Assembly: GCA_021732005.1 (NCBI GenBank)
Contig: JAKFVT010000007.1
Coordinates: forward strand, 1-64,000
DNA length: 64,000 nt
Origin: Mycobacterium sp.
GTDB lineage: Bacteria > Actinomycetota > Actinomycetes > Mycobacteriales > Mycobacteriaceae
Direction: 5' to 3'
Shown here one piece after another: positions 52,189 through 62,085 of the stretch. How positions within the stretch are numbered: the stretch's first letter is position 1; each line of letters opens with the position of its first letter. The translations under genes and the position numbers were made by a program. The notes under the pieces were generated by a model. The model was given only the letters and a program-made list of their open reading frames with translations. It was not told the origin of the DNA and searched no databases.

Positions 52189-53037
52189 ATGTCCTTCTCC
52201 GGCAAGACCATGTTCATCTCGGGAGCCAGCCGCGGCATCGGCCTGGCCATCGCCAAACGCGTCGCCGCCGACGGCGCCAACATCGCGCTGGTGGCCAAGA
52301 CCACCGAGCCGCATCCCAAGTTGCCCGGCACCATCTACACCGCCGCCAAGGAGATCGAAGAGGCCGGCGGCCAGGCTCTGCCGATCGTCGGCGACGTCCG
52401 CGACGGCGACTCGGTGGCCGCCGCCGTGGCCAAGGCCGTCGAGCAGTTCGGTGGCATCGACATCTGTGTGAACAACGCCTCGGCGATCAACCTCGGCTCC
52501 ATCGAAGAGGTGCCGCTCAAGCGATTCGACTTGATGAACGGCATCCAAGTGCGCGGCACCTACGCCGTCTCGCAGGCGTGCATCCCGCACATGAAGGGCC
52601 GGGAGAATCCGCACATCCTCACGCTCTCCCCGCCGATCCGGCTGGAATCGCAGTGGCTCAAGCCGACCCCCTACATGATGGCGAAGTTCGGAATGACGTT
52701 GTGCGCCTTGGGAATCGCCGAAGAGATGCGCGACGCCGGCATCGCGTCCAACACGCTGTGGCCGCGCACCATGGTCGCCACCGCGGCAGTGCAGAACCTG
52801 CTGGGCGGCGACGAGGCGATGGCCCGCTCCCGCAAGCCCGAGGTCTATGCCGACGCGGCCTACGCCGTGCTGAGCAAGCCGGCCCGCGAATACACCGGAC
52901 AGACGCTGCTGTGCGAGGACGTGTTGGTGGACTCCGGCGTCAGCGACCTGTCGGTCTACGACTGCATTCCGGGTTCGGAGTTGGGGGTGGACCTGTGGGT
53001 CGACACCCCCAACCCGCCCGGCTACCGCAGTTCCTAG
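52189..53037 (+). CDS. Short-chain dehydrogenase/reductase (Rv3224 orthologue)
   Basis: 282 residues. NAD(P)-binding GASRGIGLA, NNAS, and active-site residues S (ILTLSPP), Y and K (YMMAKFGMT). The SPP/YxxxK layout and length are those of the HSDL2-like SDRs. ATG 52189, nine bases after the deacylase stop, so the two are cotranscribed. Confidence 0.92.
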   Translation: MSFSGKTMFISGASRGIGLAIAKRVAADGANIALVAKTTEPHPKLPGTIYTAAKEIEEAGGQALPIVGDVRDGDSVAAAVAKAVEQFGGIDICVNNASAINLGSIEEVPLKRFDLMNGIQVRGTYAVSQACIPHMKGRENPHILTLSPPIRLESQWLKPTPYMMAKFGMTLCALGIAEEMRDAGIASNTLWPRTMVATAAVQNLLGGDEAMARSRKPEVYADAAYAVLSKPAREYTGQTLLCEDVLVDSGVSDLSVYDCIPGSELGVDLWVDTPNPPGYRSS

Positions 53038-55604
53038 GCGCTCTGCTGCGCGTCGGTGGCCTTGGCCGGATCCGGCAGGCCCTCGATGTCACCGTCGACG
53101 TTGGACACGATGTAGCCGGTCAGCGTCTGCTGGAACGCGTTGATGGTCGCGTCGGCATGCAGGTAGCCGGTGTGCGCTCCCGTCACCGTGACGTTGGCGA
53201 GGTAGTGGACGGACGACTGGTTCGGCAGATAGTCGGCCGACTCCGTGCCGTTCAGGATCATCCCGTCCTCGTTGACGTAATTCGTGTACGTGACGGTGCG
53301 GATGGTCCGGCCGGGGTTGTCGGCATCCGGCGCCTCGGTGACCGCCGCGGTACCGCCGCCGACGCCGTTGTAGCTTCCGACCGGGTCCAACGGTGTGGTG
53401 CTGGGGTGGTAGGTGCCCAGCGCCGGTGCCCACGATGACGAATCCGGTGTGGTCCGGTCGGCCGCCACCAGCCCAACGCTGGTGGTGTACTTCAGGTTCG
53501 CGACCACCAGCCGCGACTGCGTCGGGTCGGAGACGCTGGACTCCCAGAAGGTGACCGCGGTTCCGTCGCTGTTCCAGCTGGGCATGCTTCGCGCAGCCCA
53601 TCCGTCACCAGTGTCGAACAGCGGAATCCCGTTCTCCCGGTTGAGCTCATCGCCGACCTCAACCGCCCACTCCTGGTTCGAGACGTTGACCGGAGTCGCG
53701 TAGTAGCCGTACACCGGTGCCGCCACGTACACCGGCAGCAGGCTCTGCCGCACGATCCTTGTCATCGGCGTCAGCGCATTGAGGCCACGCGTGCTGCCGA
53801 TGGCGATCCACTGCTGGTTGGGTGAGTAATCCATGTCCTCGTCGTAGTCGAGGCTCGCGGTCACGCGGGTGACATTGCCGGTGGCCAAGTCGACCACGAT
53901 GTCGTCGGCGTTGCCCTGCTCGTAGGAGCCGCCGAGAATGACCACACCCTTGCCGTCCGGCGTCCACTGCTTGCCCTCGCCGGTGGGGAACACCACCCGC
54001 GGATCGGTGACGTCGTACTCGTTGGTGGTGGCGTTGTAGCTCAGGCCGCCCACCACCGGGACGATCTGCAGGACACCGGTGGCACCGTTGAGCATGACTC
54101 GACTGAAGAGCACGTGCTGCCCATCGGGAGAGATCCGCAGCTCACGTTGAGCATTGATGGAGATGACGCCCGGCGCTCCGGTAGGAGTGACGATGGGGAT
54201 CAGCTCGGCTCCGCTGTCACCCTGTTGCAGAACGGAATACGTCGGTCCCGACTGCGCACCGCTGTCGACGAGCACCACAACCCGATTGGAGCCGTCGGTG
54301 AACGGAACCGGCTTGCCCAGATTCGCCGTCACGCTCGGGGCGATCCCACACGTGAGGCACGTGGCGTTCGTGCCGTCGATGTTGATCTGGTAGATCTCCT
54401 GACGACCGCCGGCCGCCGGGATGGCCGCGAAGTAGATGGACTGCCCGTCTTCGGAGTAGCGCGGGTTGACCGGCTTGGTCGCGCCGGCGGGCATGTCCAG
54501 AATCGCGCGCTGCACCGTGGGGTTGAGCACGGTGACACCGTCGGTGGCCGAAGCGCTGTGCGAGCTGAGCGGGGTCAGAATGTTGAACTTGCCGTCGGAC
54601 ACTGTCACGGTGAATGAATCTGTCTGCGCGGCTGTGTAATTGATGTCGTCAGGGGTGTAGGTGTAGCCGCCGGTGGCCTGATCGATCGTCAGGGTTCCGT
54701 ACTTCGGACCTTGGGTGACGGTGTACTTCAGTGCGTCACCTTCGATGTCCGTAGCGCCGATGTTGCCGGCGACGGTCTGTCCGGTCTGCACCGTGGTGGT
54801 GGGGTTCGAGATCGTCGGTGCCTGGTTGAACAGGTCGCGTCGCACCGCGCCCAGCACTGCCCAGACCAGCGGCACCACCGGTCCCGGGGTGTTCGGCGGC
54901 GGGTTCAGGAAGGGGTTGAGCAACGAGGTGATGACGTGGTTGAGAAAGCCGACCGGCCCGGCGGGCGCCGCGGCGCTCGGTGTGGTCACCGAGCTGGCCA
55001 CGGTGGTGGTCGGTTGGATGACGAACGCTGCGTGAGCGGTGCCGGTCGGCGCCTGCGCGCCGCCGGCCGAAATTGTGTCGGTGACGGTTGCGGTCGGCCG
55101 GGCCGCAATCTTGGGCTCGGTGACGGCGGCGAGAATCGAGGACGGTGATGTCGCGGCCACCGCCGGAGTCCGACTGCTGCCGGTCAACGGTGACTCTTGC
55201 GCTCCCGCCGCTGTACCCGACTTGGACCCGCCGCTGCTGCTGATCACCTGACCAGCAGCCGATCTTCCGCCCGTCGTACGATGGGCGCTACCCGTCGACT
55301 TGCGCCCGGTGTGCGCCGATGCCGCACCACCACCGGCCGCCGAGTCGGACGACGAGGCAGAGGACGAGGTAGAGGACGAGGTAGAGGACGAGGCTCCGCC
55401 GGAAGAGTCGGACCCGGTATCAGCAGATGCGACTCCATAACCCGCGGCCAGTGCACTGAACATCCAGATGGCGACTGCCATCCCGCCGTACCCGCCGAAC
55501 TTCACGGCCGCGCGCGCGGCGCCGCGGCTTTGCGCAGGATCGCGCAGCGCCCCTGCCGGGGGCGAAACGAACAGCGGGTTGACGGGTTTACCGGCGTCCA
55601 CCAT
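53034..55604 (-). CDS. Large secreted/surface protein: Ser-rich stalk, Ig-like segment and TolB-type beta-propeller
   Basis: 856 residues. An N-terminal extension precedes a signal-anchor (GGMAVAIWMFSALAAGYG, residues ~40-58, cleavage near ASADTG). A Ser/Ala/Gly low-complexity stalk follows (~60-230), then a bacterial Ig/cadherin-like module (TISNPTTTVQTGQT ... TYTPDDINYTAAQTDSFTVTVSDG; core DSFTVTVSDG) and a TolB/WD40 propeller (RYSEDGQSIYFAAIPA, RISPDGQHVLFSR, YSPNQQWIAIGSTRG). Surface-exposed; ligand unknown. The shared operator motif at 55630 and the neighbouring TetR suggest regulation by it. Confidence 0.82.
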   Translation of the reverse strand: MVDAGKPVNPLFVSPPAGALRDPAQSRGAARAAVKFGGYGGMAVAIWMFSALAAGYGVASADTGSDSSGGASSSTSSSTSSSASSSDSAAGGGAASAHTGRKSTGSAHRTTGGRSAAGQVISSSGGSKSGTAAGAQESPLTGSSRTPAVAATSPSSILAAVTEPKIAARPTATVTDTISAGGAQAPTGTAHAAFVIQPTTTVASSVTTPSAAAPAGPVGFLNHVITSLLNPFLNPPPNTPGPVVPLVWAVLGAVRRDLFNQAPTISNPTTTVQTGQTVAGNIGATDIEGDALKYTVTQGPKYGTLTIDQATGGYTYTPDDINYTAAQTDSFTVTVSDGKFNILTPLSSHSASATDGVTVLNPTVQRAILDMPAGATKPVNPRYSEDGQSIYFAAIPAAGGRQEIYQINIDGTNATCLTCGIAPSVTANLGKPVPFTDGSNRVVVLVDSGAQSGPTYSVLQQGDSGAELIPIVTPTGAPGVISINAQRELRISPDGQHVLFSRVMLNGATGVLQIVPVVGGLSYNATTNEYDVTDPRVVFPTGEGKQWTPDGKGVVILGGSYEQGNADDIVVDLATGNVTRVTASLDYDEDMDYSPNQQWIAIGSTRGLNALTPMTRIVRQSLLPVYVAAPVYGYYATPVNVSNQEWAVEVGDELNRENGIPLFDTGDGWAARSMPSWNSDGTAVTFWESSVSDPTQSRLVVANLKYTTSVGLVAADRTTPDSSSWAPALGTYHPSTTPLDPVGSYNGVGGGTAAVTEAPDADNPGRTIRTVTYTNYVNEDGMILNGTESADYLPNQSSVHYLANVTVTGAHTGYLHADATINAFQQTLTGYIVSNVDGDIEGLPDPAKATDAQQSA
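55350..55394. repeat. 12-bp tandem repeat encoding the Ser/Thr stalk
   Basis: Units of GACGAGGTAGAG (plus-strand view), about three and a half copies, giving SSST repeats in the protein. Copy number change keeps the frame and alters stalk length. Confidence 0.8.
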
Positions 55605-55629
55605 GGCGTGCCTCCAAGGTAAGAAATGC

Positions 55630-55643
55630 TGATCGATTGATCA
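55630..55643. promoter_or_regulatory. Operator-like TGATCGATTGATCA upstream of the propeller gene
   Basis: Inverted repeat TGATC-GATT-GATCA, 26 bases before the propeller gene start. The same motif with two C/T changes stands ahead of the TetR gene (56459-56472). The rest of the 204-base gap is AT-richer than the surroundings and has no gene. Confidence 0.6.
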
Positions 55644-55808
55644 AATTAAGATGTGATGAACTTAATAGCAGGACGCACGAAGACGTGTCAAGGAATCGCG
55701 ACGAATTACGTGGTCGACGCGCTCGGCTGCGCGCACCATCGCCGAATCGAAGTTAGAACACGTTGCAGTGGAGGCATTTACGCGCCAGGCCGCGAGATGT
55801 TCGATCGA

Positions 55809-56441
55809 TCAGTTGTGCCCTTGCGACAACATCGCGATCTGCTCCTGGACGAATTGCTCGAGCTCGTCGTGCCCCCGCGTCAGGCCGACCGCGCTCTCGT
55901 TGCCGACACTTCGGGCGATCTGCGCAATCATCATCGAGATCACCACTGGCGGATAGGCTTTGAGGTCAATGCCATAGGACCGTAGCGACAAGGTCACCGC
56001 CGCCGTCTCGATGTCACGCACCCGCTCGGCGAAATTGCGCAGTTCGGCGCCGATCGCCTTGCGATGGTTCGCCAGCGCCATGAGTTCGGTGCTCATCACG
56101 GTCTGCCGGGGATCACTGTTGATCCGCCACAGCGCACGCAACGGATCTTCCTCGGTGAGCACCTTGCGCAGTTGGTCCAACGCAGCCTCCGCACCCGAGC
56201 GCAACACCGCCAGGAAGAGGTCGTCCATCGTCGGGAAGTAGTAATAAACCAGCGCCTGCTTCACGCCGGCCTTCGTCGCGACTCGCCGCGATGTGGCCGC
56301 GGCATAACCTTCGTCGTGCATGATCTGCGCCGTCGCCTCGACGAGCCGCTGCCGGGTGCCACCGTCATCGACTTTCTGGCTCGCAGTGGCACGTCGAGGA
56401 CCCGTCTTGCCAGACGGGCCTTTTCGCGCCGTGGTGGCCAT
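55809..56441 (-). CDS. TetR family regulator next to the propeller gene
   Basis: 210 residues from ATG 56441 (MATTARKGPSGKTGPRR). A long basic N-terminal tail precedes the helix-turn-helix (AATSRRVATKAGVKQALVYYYFP). The C-terminal domain has few aromatic residues. It is transcribed toward the propeller gene. TGATCGACTGACCA stands 17 bases ahead of its start, similar to the operator of that gene, so it is a candidate repressor of both. Confidence 0.88.
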   Translation of the reverse strand: MATTARKGPSGKTGPRRATASQKVDDGGTRQRLVEATAQIMHDEGYAAATSRRVATKAGVKQALVYYYFPTMDDLFLAVLRSGAEAALDQLRKVLTEEDPLRALWRINSDPRQTVMSTELMALANHRKAIGAELRNFAERVRDIETAAVTLSLRSYGIDLKAYPPVVISMMIAQIARSVGNESAVGLTRGHDELEQFVQEQIAMLSQGHN

Positions 56442-56458
56442 ACCGCACACTAGCATCC

Positions 56459-56472
56459 TGATCGACTGACCA
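56459..56472. promoter_or_regulatory. Operator-like TGATCGACTGACCA upstream of the TetR gene
   Basis: Shares TGATCGAYTGAYCA with 55630-55643. A perfect palindrome CAGGACC-GAT-GGTCCTG (56471-56487) follows directly and may be part of the control region or a hairpin at the 3' end of the aldehyde dehydrogenase transcript. Confidence 0.55.
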
Positions 56473-56507
56473 GGACCGATGGTCCTGCGGGACTGCGCCG
56501 GCCGCGT

Positions 56508-58046
56508 CTACGACTTCGGACGTAATCCGAAGCGGCGCATACCGGTGCCTGCGAAGGCCCGCATCGCCGCCAGCGCGATCCGGCCCTGCCGCCGCGACGA
56601 CGAGTACCAGACTAGCTCGGATTTCTGGGTGGGGATTCGCGGAGCGGTGATCGCCTGCTGGCGGCAGAACTTGATCAGCCCGCTGGGGCCGCCGGCCCGG
56701 TAGCCGATGCCGGAGTCCTTCCAGCCGCCCATCGGAAGCGACGGGCAGAAGACGTTGGTCAGGGCGTCGTTGATGTTGACCGCGCCGCACTCCAGTCGAC
56801 GGGCCACCCGCTCACCGCGTTCGATGTCGCCAGTCCACACCGTGGCCGACAACCCGTACTTGGAGTCGTTGGCCAACCGGATGGCCTCCTCCTCGTCGGC
56901 GACCTTGACCACCGGCAGCGTCGGGCCGAAGGTCTCCTCGGCAATGCAAGACATCGTCGGGGTGACGTCGGCCAGCACGGTCGGCTGGTAGAACGTGCCG
57001 ACCCCGGTGGGCTTACCCCCGGTCAGCACGCGCGCGCCGGCGGCGACAGCGTCCTTGACGTGGCCGTCGACGATATCGCGCTGGGCCGCGGTGGCCATCG
57101 CGCCGGTGTCGTACTTGAAGCCCGAATCTTCTTGCCCCTGAGCGAGATTACGGACATTCGCGGTGAGCTTGCCGATGAACTCGTCGTACACCGGGGCCTC
57201 GACGTACACCCGTTCCACCGAGATGCAGACCTGTCCGGAGTTGAACATCCCACCCCAGGCGATGCCGTTGGCGGCGCGGTCGATGTCGGCGTCGGCCAGC
57301 ACGATCGCCGGATCCTTACCACCGAGCTCCAGGCTGAACGGGATCAGCCGCTCGGCGCAGGCCACCGCGACCTTGCGGCCGGTGGCGGTCGATCCGGTGA
57401 AGTGGACGTAGTCGGCGTTGTTGATCACCGCGGCGCCGGTCTCGCCGTATCCGGTCGCCAGGCTCAGCACTGGCGGAGCACCGACCTCGGTCCAGCCCCG
57501 GCCGAACTCGACGGCCGAAAGTGGGGTTACCTCAGACGGTTTCAGCAACACCGCCGCCCCCGCGGCGAGCGCGGGCACTACGTCGAGGGCCAGCATCGCC
57601 AGCGGGAAGTTCCACGGCTCGATGATCCCGACCAACTGGTACGGGCGGTAGCGGGTGGTGAGCTTCTTGATCTTGTACAACGGGCTGTGCGGCTTGGGGT
57701 GCGCATCGGCCAGGAACGCTTCGGCGTTGCCGGCCCAGTACTTGATCGAGTCGGCGATCGCCACCGGCTCGAGGCTGGCGTCGTTGCGCGATTTGCCTGA
57801 CTCCGACATCAACACCTCGGTGAGGTGATCGGCGTTGTCGAGGATCCAGTCCTGCCACTTGTACATCCAGACCTTGCGTCCGCGCGGGCCGATCTCTTCC
57901 CACTCGGTTTGGAACAACCGGAGCTCGCGGGCTTTCGCGGCGACGGCGTCCGGACCGTCCACCGGCACGGAACCGGCGACGCGGCCGTCGGCCGGGTTGT
58001 GCACGGTGATCGTGGCCTTGTCGGCCTTGGGCTCGACGGCGGTCAT
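56508..58046 (-). CDS. Aldehyde dehydrogenase (succinate-semialdehyde dehydrogenase type)
   Basis: 512 residues. NAD(P) binding GIIEPWNFPLA and FTGSTATGRKVA; catalytic Glu in LELGGKDP and Cys in GQVCISVERV. The pattern is that of GabD2-like SSADHs of mycobacteria. It has a charged N terminus and a C-terminal amphipathic extension (residues ~470-512) that may touch the membrane. Not part of the M. tuberculosis Rv32xx block. The TetR lies just downstream on the same strand. Confidence 0.9.
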   Translation of the reverse strand: MTAVEPKADKATITVHNPADGRVAGSVPVDGPDAVAAKARELRLFQTEWEEIGPRGRKVWMYKWQDWILDNADHLTEVLMSESGKSRNDASLEPVAIADSIKYWAGNAEAFLADAHPKPHSPLYKIKKLTTRYRPYQLVGIIEPWNFPLAMLALDVVPALAAGAAVLLKPSEVTPLSAVEFGRGWTEVGAPPVLSLATGYGETGAAVINNADYVHFTGSTATGRKVAVACAERLIPFSLELGGKDPAIVLADADIDRAANGIAWGGMFNSGQVCISVERVYVEAPVYDEFIGKLTANVRNLAQGQEDSGFKYDTGAMATAAQRDIVDGHVKDAVAAGARVLTGGKPTGVGTFYQPTVLADVTPTMSCIAEETFGPTLPVVKVADEEEAIRLANDSKYGLSATVWTGDIERGERVARRLECGAVNINDALTNVFCPSLPMGGWKDSGIGYRAGGPSGLIKFCRQQAITAPRIPTQKSELVWYSSSRRQGRIALAAMRAFAGTGMRRFGLRPKS

Positions 58047-58101
58047 GGCCGCTCCTCTCGCTGGTCAGGTCTTGGCTGTGAGCCTAACCGGCACCGCGCC
58101 G

Positions 58102-58875
58102 CTAGAACAGGCCAACCGGTTGGTTGTGTGGATCGGCGGGCTCGATGAGCTCCGGACCGTTGTTGCGGACGCTGTTGACCAGCGTGGAGACCTCACGCAG
58201 ATCGATACCGGCGATGTCGGGCGGTGCCGCCAAGAGGTCGGCGTCGGCCGGCTGATCGGGATCCAGCCAGCGGTCCCAGTCCGCCTCGTCGAGCACCAGC
58301 GGCATCCGATCGTGGATCTCGGCGAGCTCCCCCACGGCGTCGGTGGTGATGATCGTGCACGTCAACAGCGGCGACGCCTCGGCCGAATCGTCGCTGGCTT
58401 TCCAGACCGACCACAGCCCCGCCATGAACAGCGGCTCGCCGTCCGCACGAAACATGAAGTACGGCGTCTTCCGGGCTTTCTTGCCGGCTGGGGCGTCCGG
58501 ATTGGGCTTCCACTCGTAGTAGCCGTCCATCGGGACCAGGCAGCGCTTGCTCTTGGCCGACGCGCGGAATGCCGGTGAGATGGTGACCTTTTCCGCGCGG
58601 GCGTTGATCAGCAGCGGGCCCTTGTTCTCGGGCGTCCCGTCGGCCGTCGCCTTCACCCACGGGGGCACCAGACCCCAGCGCATCAACCGGACCCGCCGGG
58701 TCGGGGTGTCGTCCGGATCGTCGTGCCGGCTGACCACCGCGGCGACGGTGGCCGTCGGGGCGACGTTGTAGTTGGGGCCCCGCGCCTCCTTGGCGGCCTC
58801 GGTAGCTTCATCGATGGCGTGGATCTTCTCGGCCAGCAGGGCCGGGTCGGTGGTCACCGCGAATCGTCCGCACAT
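58102..58875 (-). CDS. SRAP/HMCES-type abasic-site DNA-protein crosslink enzyme (Rv3226c)
   Basis: 257 residues from ATG 58875 (MCGRFAVTTDPALLA). Cys2 becomes the N terminus after Met removal and bonds to abasic sites in single-stranded DNA. Conserved NYNVAPTATV, RLMRWGLVPPW, NARAEKV, CLVPMDGYYEWK and HDRMPLVLD are all present. It protects replication forks. Divergent from aroA across 44 bases. Confidence 0.94.
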   Translation of the reverse strand: MCGRFAVTTDPALLAEKIHAIDEATEAAKEARGPNYNVAPTATVAAVVSRHDDPDDTPTRRVRLMRWGLVPPWVKATADGTPENKGPLLINARAEKVTISPAFRASAKSKRCLVPMDGYYEWKPNPDAPAGKKARKTPYFMFRADGEPLFMAGLWSVWKASDDSAEASPLLTCTIITTDAVGELAEIHDRMPLVLDEADWDRWLDPDQPADADLLAAPPDIAGIDLREVSTLVNSVRNNGPELIEPADPHNQPVGLF

Positions 58876-58919
58876 GACTCCATGGTGGCGCACGATCCCG
58901 ACAGGGCAGGATGTATGCC

Positions 58920-60206
58920 GTGAGCACCGAGTTGTGGGCCGCGCCGTCAACGTCGTCGCCGGTGCATGCGCGCGTCACCGTTCCCGGCTCGAAATCGCAG
59001 ACCAACCGCACCCTGGTGCTCGCCGCGCTGGCCGCCGCCCAGGGTCAGGGCAACTCCACCATCAGCGGCGCACTGCGTAGCCGGGACACCGATCTGATGA
59101 TCGGGGCCATCGCGGCCCTCGGCATCGACGTGTCCGGCGCGGGCGCCGAGCTGGTGGTCGGCGGGACGCTCAACCCGGGTCCGCACGCGCGCATCGACTG
59201 CGGATTGGCCGGGACCGTCTTGCGGTTCGTGCCGCCGCTGGCCGCGCTGAGCACCGCGGTCGTCGAATTCGACGGTGACGAACAAGCCAGAACGCGACCG
59301 ATCGCTCCCCTGCTGGACGCCATGCGCGGTCTCGGTGTCGACATCGACGGCAGCGGTCTGCCGTTCGAGGTGCACGGCCGCGGCTCGGTCACAGGCGGCA
59401 CGGTGCGCATCGACGCGTCGAGCTCCTCGCAGTTTGTCTCGGGCCTGCTGTTGTCCGGCGCAGCGTTCACCGAGGGCCTGACCGTCGCGCACACCGGCAC
59501 GTCGGTGCCGTCGGCTCCGCATATCGCCATGACCGTGGCGATGCTGCGGGAGGCCGGCGTCGACGTCGACGACGCGACCACGAACGAGTGGCGGGTGGCG
59601 CCTGGGCCGATCGCGGCCCGGCACTGGGACGTCGAGCCGGACCTGTCCAACTCGGTTCCGTTCCTTGCTGCGGGTGTGGTGACCGGCGGGGCGGTGGGGA
59701 TCACACGCTGGCCGACGGCCAGCGTCCAACCCGCCGAGACCATCCTGAGCATCCTCAAGCTTCTGGGATCGACTGTGCACCAGTCAGATTCGCACCTCGA
59801 GGTGCGCGGCCCAGACTCCTACGACGGCTTCGAGGTGGACCTGCACGACGTCGGTGAGCTGGCCCCCGCGGTGGCGGCCCTGGCCGCACTTGCCGCACCG
59901 GGCTCGGTGTCGCGGCTGACCGGCATCGCCCATCTACGCGGCCACGAGACCGACCGGTTGGCGGCGCTGAGCGCCGAGATCTGCGGGCTCGGCGGCGAGT
60001 GCACCGAGACCGACGACGGCCTGGTGATCACCGCGATACCCTTGCATGCGGGCACCTGGCGTTCCTACGCCGACCACCGAATGGCGATGGCCGGGGCCAT
60101 CATCGGGCTGCGGGTGCCCGGCGTCGAAGTCGAGGACATCGGGACGACCGCCAAGACGCTGCCGGAATTCGCGGCGCTGTGGACCGAGATGGTGGGGGTC
60201 GGTTGA
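58920..60206 (+). CDS. aroA: EPSP synthase (3-phosphoshikimate 1-carboxyvinyltransferase)
   Basis: 428 residues from GTG 58920 ([19 protein letters not shown]); ATG 58911 lies too close to the AGG. Shikimate pathway step six: joins shikimate-3-phosphate and phosphoenolpyruvate. Motifs are [48 protein letters not shown] and [15 protein letters not shown]. It overlaps rsgA in TTGA. Orthologue of Rv3227. Confidence 0.94.
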   Translation: MSTELWAAPSTSSPVHARVTVPGSKSQTNRTLVLAALAAAQGQGNSTISGALRSRDTDLMIGAIAALGIDVSGAGAELVVGGTLNPGPHARIDCGLAGTVLRFVPPLAALSTAVVEFDGDEQARTRPIAPLLDAMRGLGVDIDGSGLPFEVHGRGSVTGGTVRIDASSSSQFVSGLLLSGAAFTEGLTVAHTGTSVPSAPHIAMTVAMLREAGVDVDDATTNEWRVAPGPIAARHWDVEPDLSNSVPFLAAGVVTGGAVGITRWPTASVQPAETILSILKLLGSTVHQSDSHLEVRGPDSYDGFEVDLHDVGELAPAVAALAALAAPGSVSRLTGIAHLRGHETDRLAALSAEICGLGGECTETDDGLVITAIPLHAGTWRSYADHRMAMAGAIIGLRVPGVEVEDIGTTAKTLPEFAALWTEMVGVG

Positions 60207-61192
60207 GCCCACGCGAGTACGACGAGTCCGACGTCAAGATCCGGTCGGGCCGTGGCTCGCGTCCGCGCACCAAGACCCGCCCCGAGCACGCCGACGCCGA
60301 GGCGGGGATGGTGGTCACCGTCGACCGCGGCCGCTGGGGCTGCGTCCTGGGTGATGATCCGCACCGGCACGTCACCGCGATGCGGGCCCGGGAATTGGGC
60401 CGCACCCCGATCGTCGTCGGCGACCAGGTCGATGTCGTCGGCGACCTGACCGGGCGGCCGGACACGCTGGCCCGGATCGTGCGCCGCGGCGAACGGCGAA
60501 CGGTGTTGCGCCGCACCGCCGATGACACCGATCCGACCGAGCGGGTGGTGGTCGCCAACGCCGACCAGTTACTGATGGTGGTGGCCCTGGCCGATCCCCC
60601 GCCGCGCACCGGCCTGGTGGACCGGGCGCTGATCGCGGCGTACGCCGGCGGGCTACGCCCGATTCTGTGCCTGACGAAGACGGATCTCATGCCGGCCGAG
60701 TCATTCGCCGAGCAGTTCGCCGATCTGGACCTCACCGTGCTGACCGCCGGGCGCGGCGACCCGATCGACGAAGTCGAGGACCTCCTGGCAGGACAGGTCA
60801 CCGTGCTGCTCGGCCACTCCGGGGTCGGGAAGTCAACTCTGGTGAATCGTCTTGTTCCGCAGGCATTTCGAGCGACCGGAGAGGTCTCTGGGGTCGGCAA
60901 GGGCAAACACACCTCGACGCAGTCGGTGGCGCTGCCGTTGCCGGGCGGCGGCTGGGTGGTCGACACCCCGGGCATCAGATCGTTCGGGCTGGCCCACATC
61001 CAGCCCGACGACGTGCTGCGGGCGTTCTCGGATCTGGCGGAGGCCATCGAAGACTGCCCGCGCGGGTGCGGCCACCTGGGCCCGCCCGCCGACCCGGAAT
61101 GCGCCCTGGACGCGCTCACCGGAGCGCCCGCGCGCCGGGTCGCCGCGGCCCGACGACTGCTCGCCGCGTTGTCAGACGGCGCGGCGTACTGA
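60203..61192 (+). CDS. rsgA: RsgA, circularly permuted ribosome assembly GTPase
   Basis: 329 residues from TTG 60203 ([18 protein letters not shown]). OB-fold N domain, then the permuted GTPase order: [19 protein letters not shown] (G4), [15 protein letters not shown] (G1), [10 protein letters not shown] and [13 protein letters not shown] (G3), and a C-terminal zinc domain (CPRGCGHLG...C). It checks 30S maturation. The TTG overlap with the aroA stop couples the two. Orthologue of Rv3228. Confidence 0.92.
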   Translation: MSPREYDESDVKIRSGRGSRPRTKTRPEHADAEAGMVVTVDRGRWGCVLGDDPHRHVTAMRARELGRTPIVVGDQVDVVGDLTGRPDTLARIVRRGERRTVLRRTADDTDPTERVVVANADQLLMVVALADPPPRTGLVDRALIAAYAGGLRPILCLTKTDLMPAESFAEQFADLDLTVLTAGRGDPIDEVEDLLAGQVTVLLGHSGVGKSTLVNRLVPQAFRATGEVSGVGKGKHTSTQSVALPLPGGGWVVDTPGIRSFGLAHIQPDDVLRAFSDLAEAIEDCPRGCGHLGPPADPECALDALTGAPARRVAAARRLLAALSDGAAY

Positions 61193-61232
61193 TAATTGTT
61201 TGCAACACCAATCGAGAGGGCACGCCGCACAC

Positions 61233-62081
61233 ATGAGCACTGTTCCGAGCTTGACACTCAATGACGGCACCAAGATTCCGCAGCTGGGCTTCGGTGTCTT
61301 CCAGATCGACCCCGACGAGACCGCGTCCGCGGTACGCACCGCCCTCGAAATCGGTTACCGCCACATCGACACCGCGGAGATGTACCAGAACGAAAAGGGC
61401 GTCGGACAGGGCGTGCGGGACTTCGGCATCGACCGCGCCGAGGTGTACATCACCAGCAAGCTCAACAACGGTTTCCACAAGCCCGACGATGCCCGGCGCG
61501 CGTTCGACGCGACGATCGAGGCGCTGGGCTTCGACTACGTCGATCTGTTCCTGATCCACTGGCCGCTGCCGACGCTGTATGACGGCGACTTCGTCTCCAC
61601 ATGGAAGACGTTGGAGGAGTTCAAGAATGACGGCCGAGCCCGCAGCATCGGCGTCTCCAACTTCCAGATCCATCATCTGGAGACGCTGGCCCGCGATACC
61701 GAGACGGTGCCCGCCGTCAACCAGATCGAGGTGCACCCCTACTTCGCCAACGACGAACTGCGCGCCTACGGAACCGACCACACCATCCTCACCGAGGCGT
61801 GGTCACCGATCGCTCAGGGCGCGGTGCTCGGCGACCCGGTGATCGGCACGATCGCCGAGCGACTGGGCAAGAGCCCGGCTCAGGTGGTGCTGCGCTGGCA
61901 CATCGAACGCGGCGACATCGTCTTCCCGAAATCCGTTACCCCAGAACGGATCAAGGAGAACCTGGAGATCTTCGACTTTGAACTGGGTGACGACGACATC
62001 GACGCGATCACCGCGCTCGACAAGGGCGAAGCCGGTCGGCGGGGTCCCAACCCGGACACCTTCGACTGGATTCCGAAGTAG
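61233..62081 (+). CDS. Aldo/keto reductase
   Basis: 282 residues, MSTVPSLTLNDGTKIPQLGFG. The catalytic tetrad is visible as D (YRHIDTAEMY, with Tyr), K (VYITSKLNN) and H (LFLIHWPLP); the NADPH site is FPKSVTPERIKEN. AKR5-type 2,5-diketo-gluconate-reductase-like mycobacterial enzyme; the physiological substrate is unknown. It follows rsgA after 40 bases. Confidence 0.93.
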   Translation: MSTVPSLTLNDGTKIPQLGFGVFQIDPDETASAVRTALEIGYRHIDTAEMYQNEKGVGQGVRDFGIDRAEVYITSKLNNGFHKPDDARRAFDATIEALGFDYVDLFLIHWPLPTLYDGDFVSTWKTLEEFKNDGRARSIGVSNFQIHHLETLARDTETVPAVNQIEVHPYFANDELRAYGTDHTILTEAWSPIAQGAVLGDPVIGTIAERLGKSPAQVVLRWHIERGDIVFPKSVTPERIKENLEIFDFELGDDDIDAITALDKGEAGRRGPNPDTFDWIPK

Positions 62082-62085
62082 CCGC

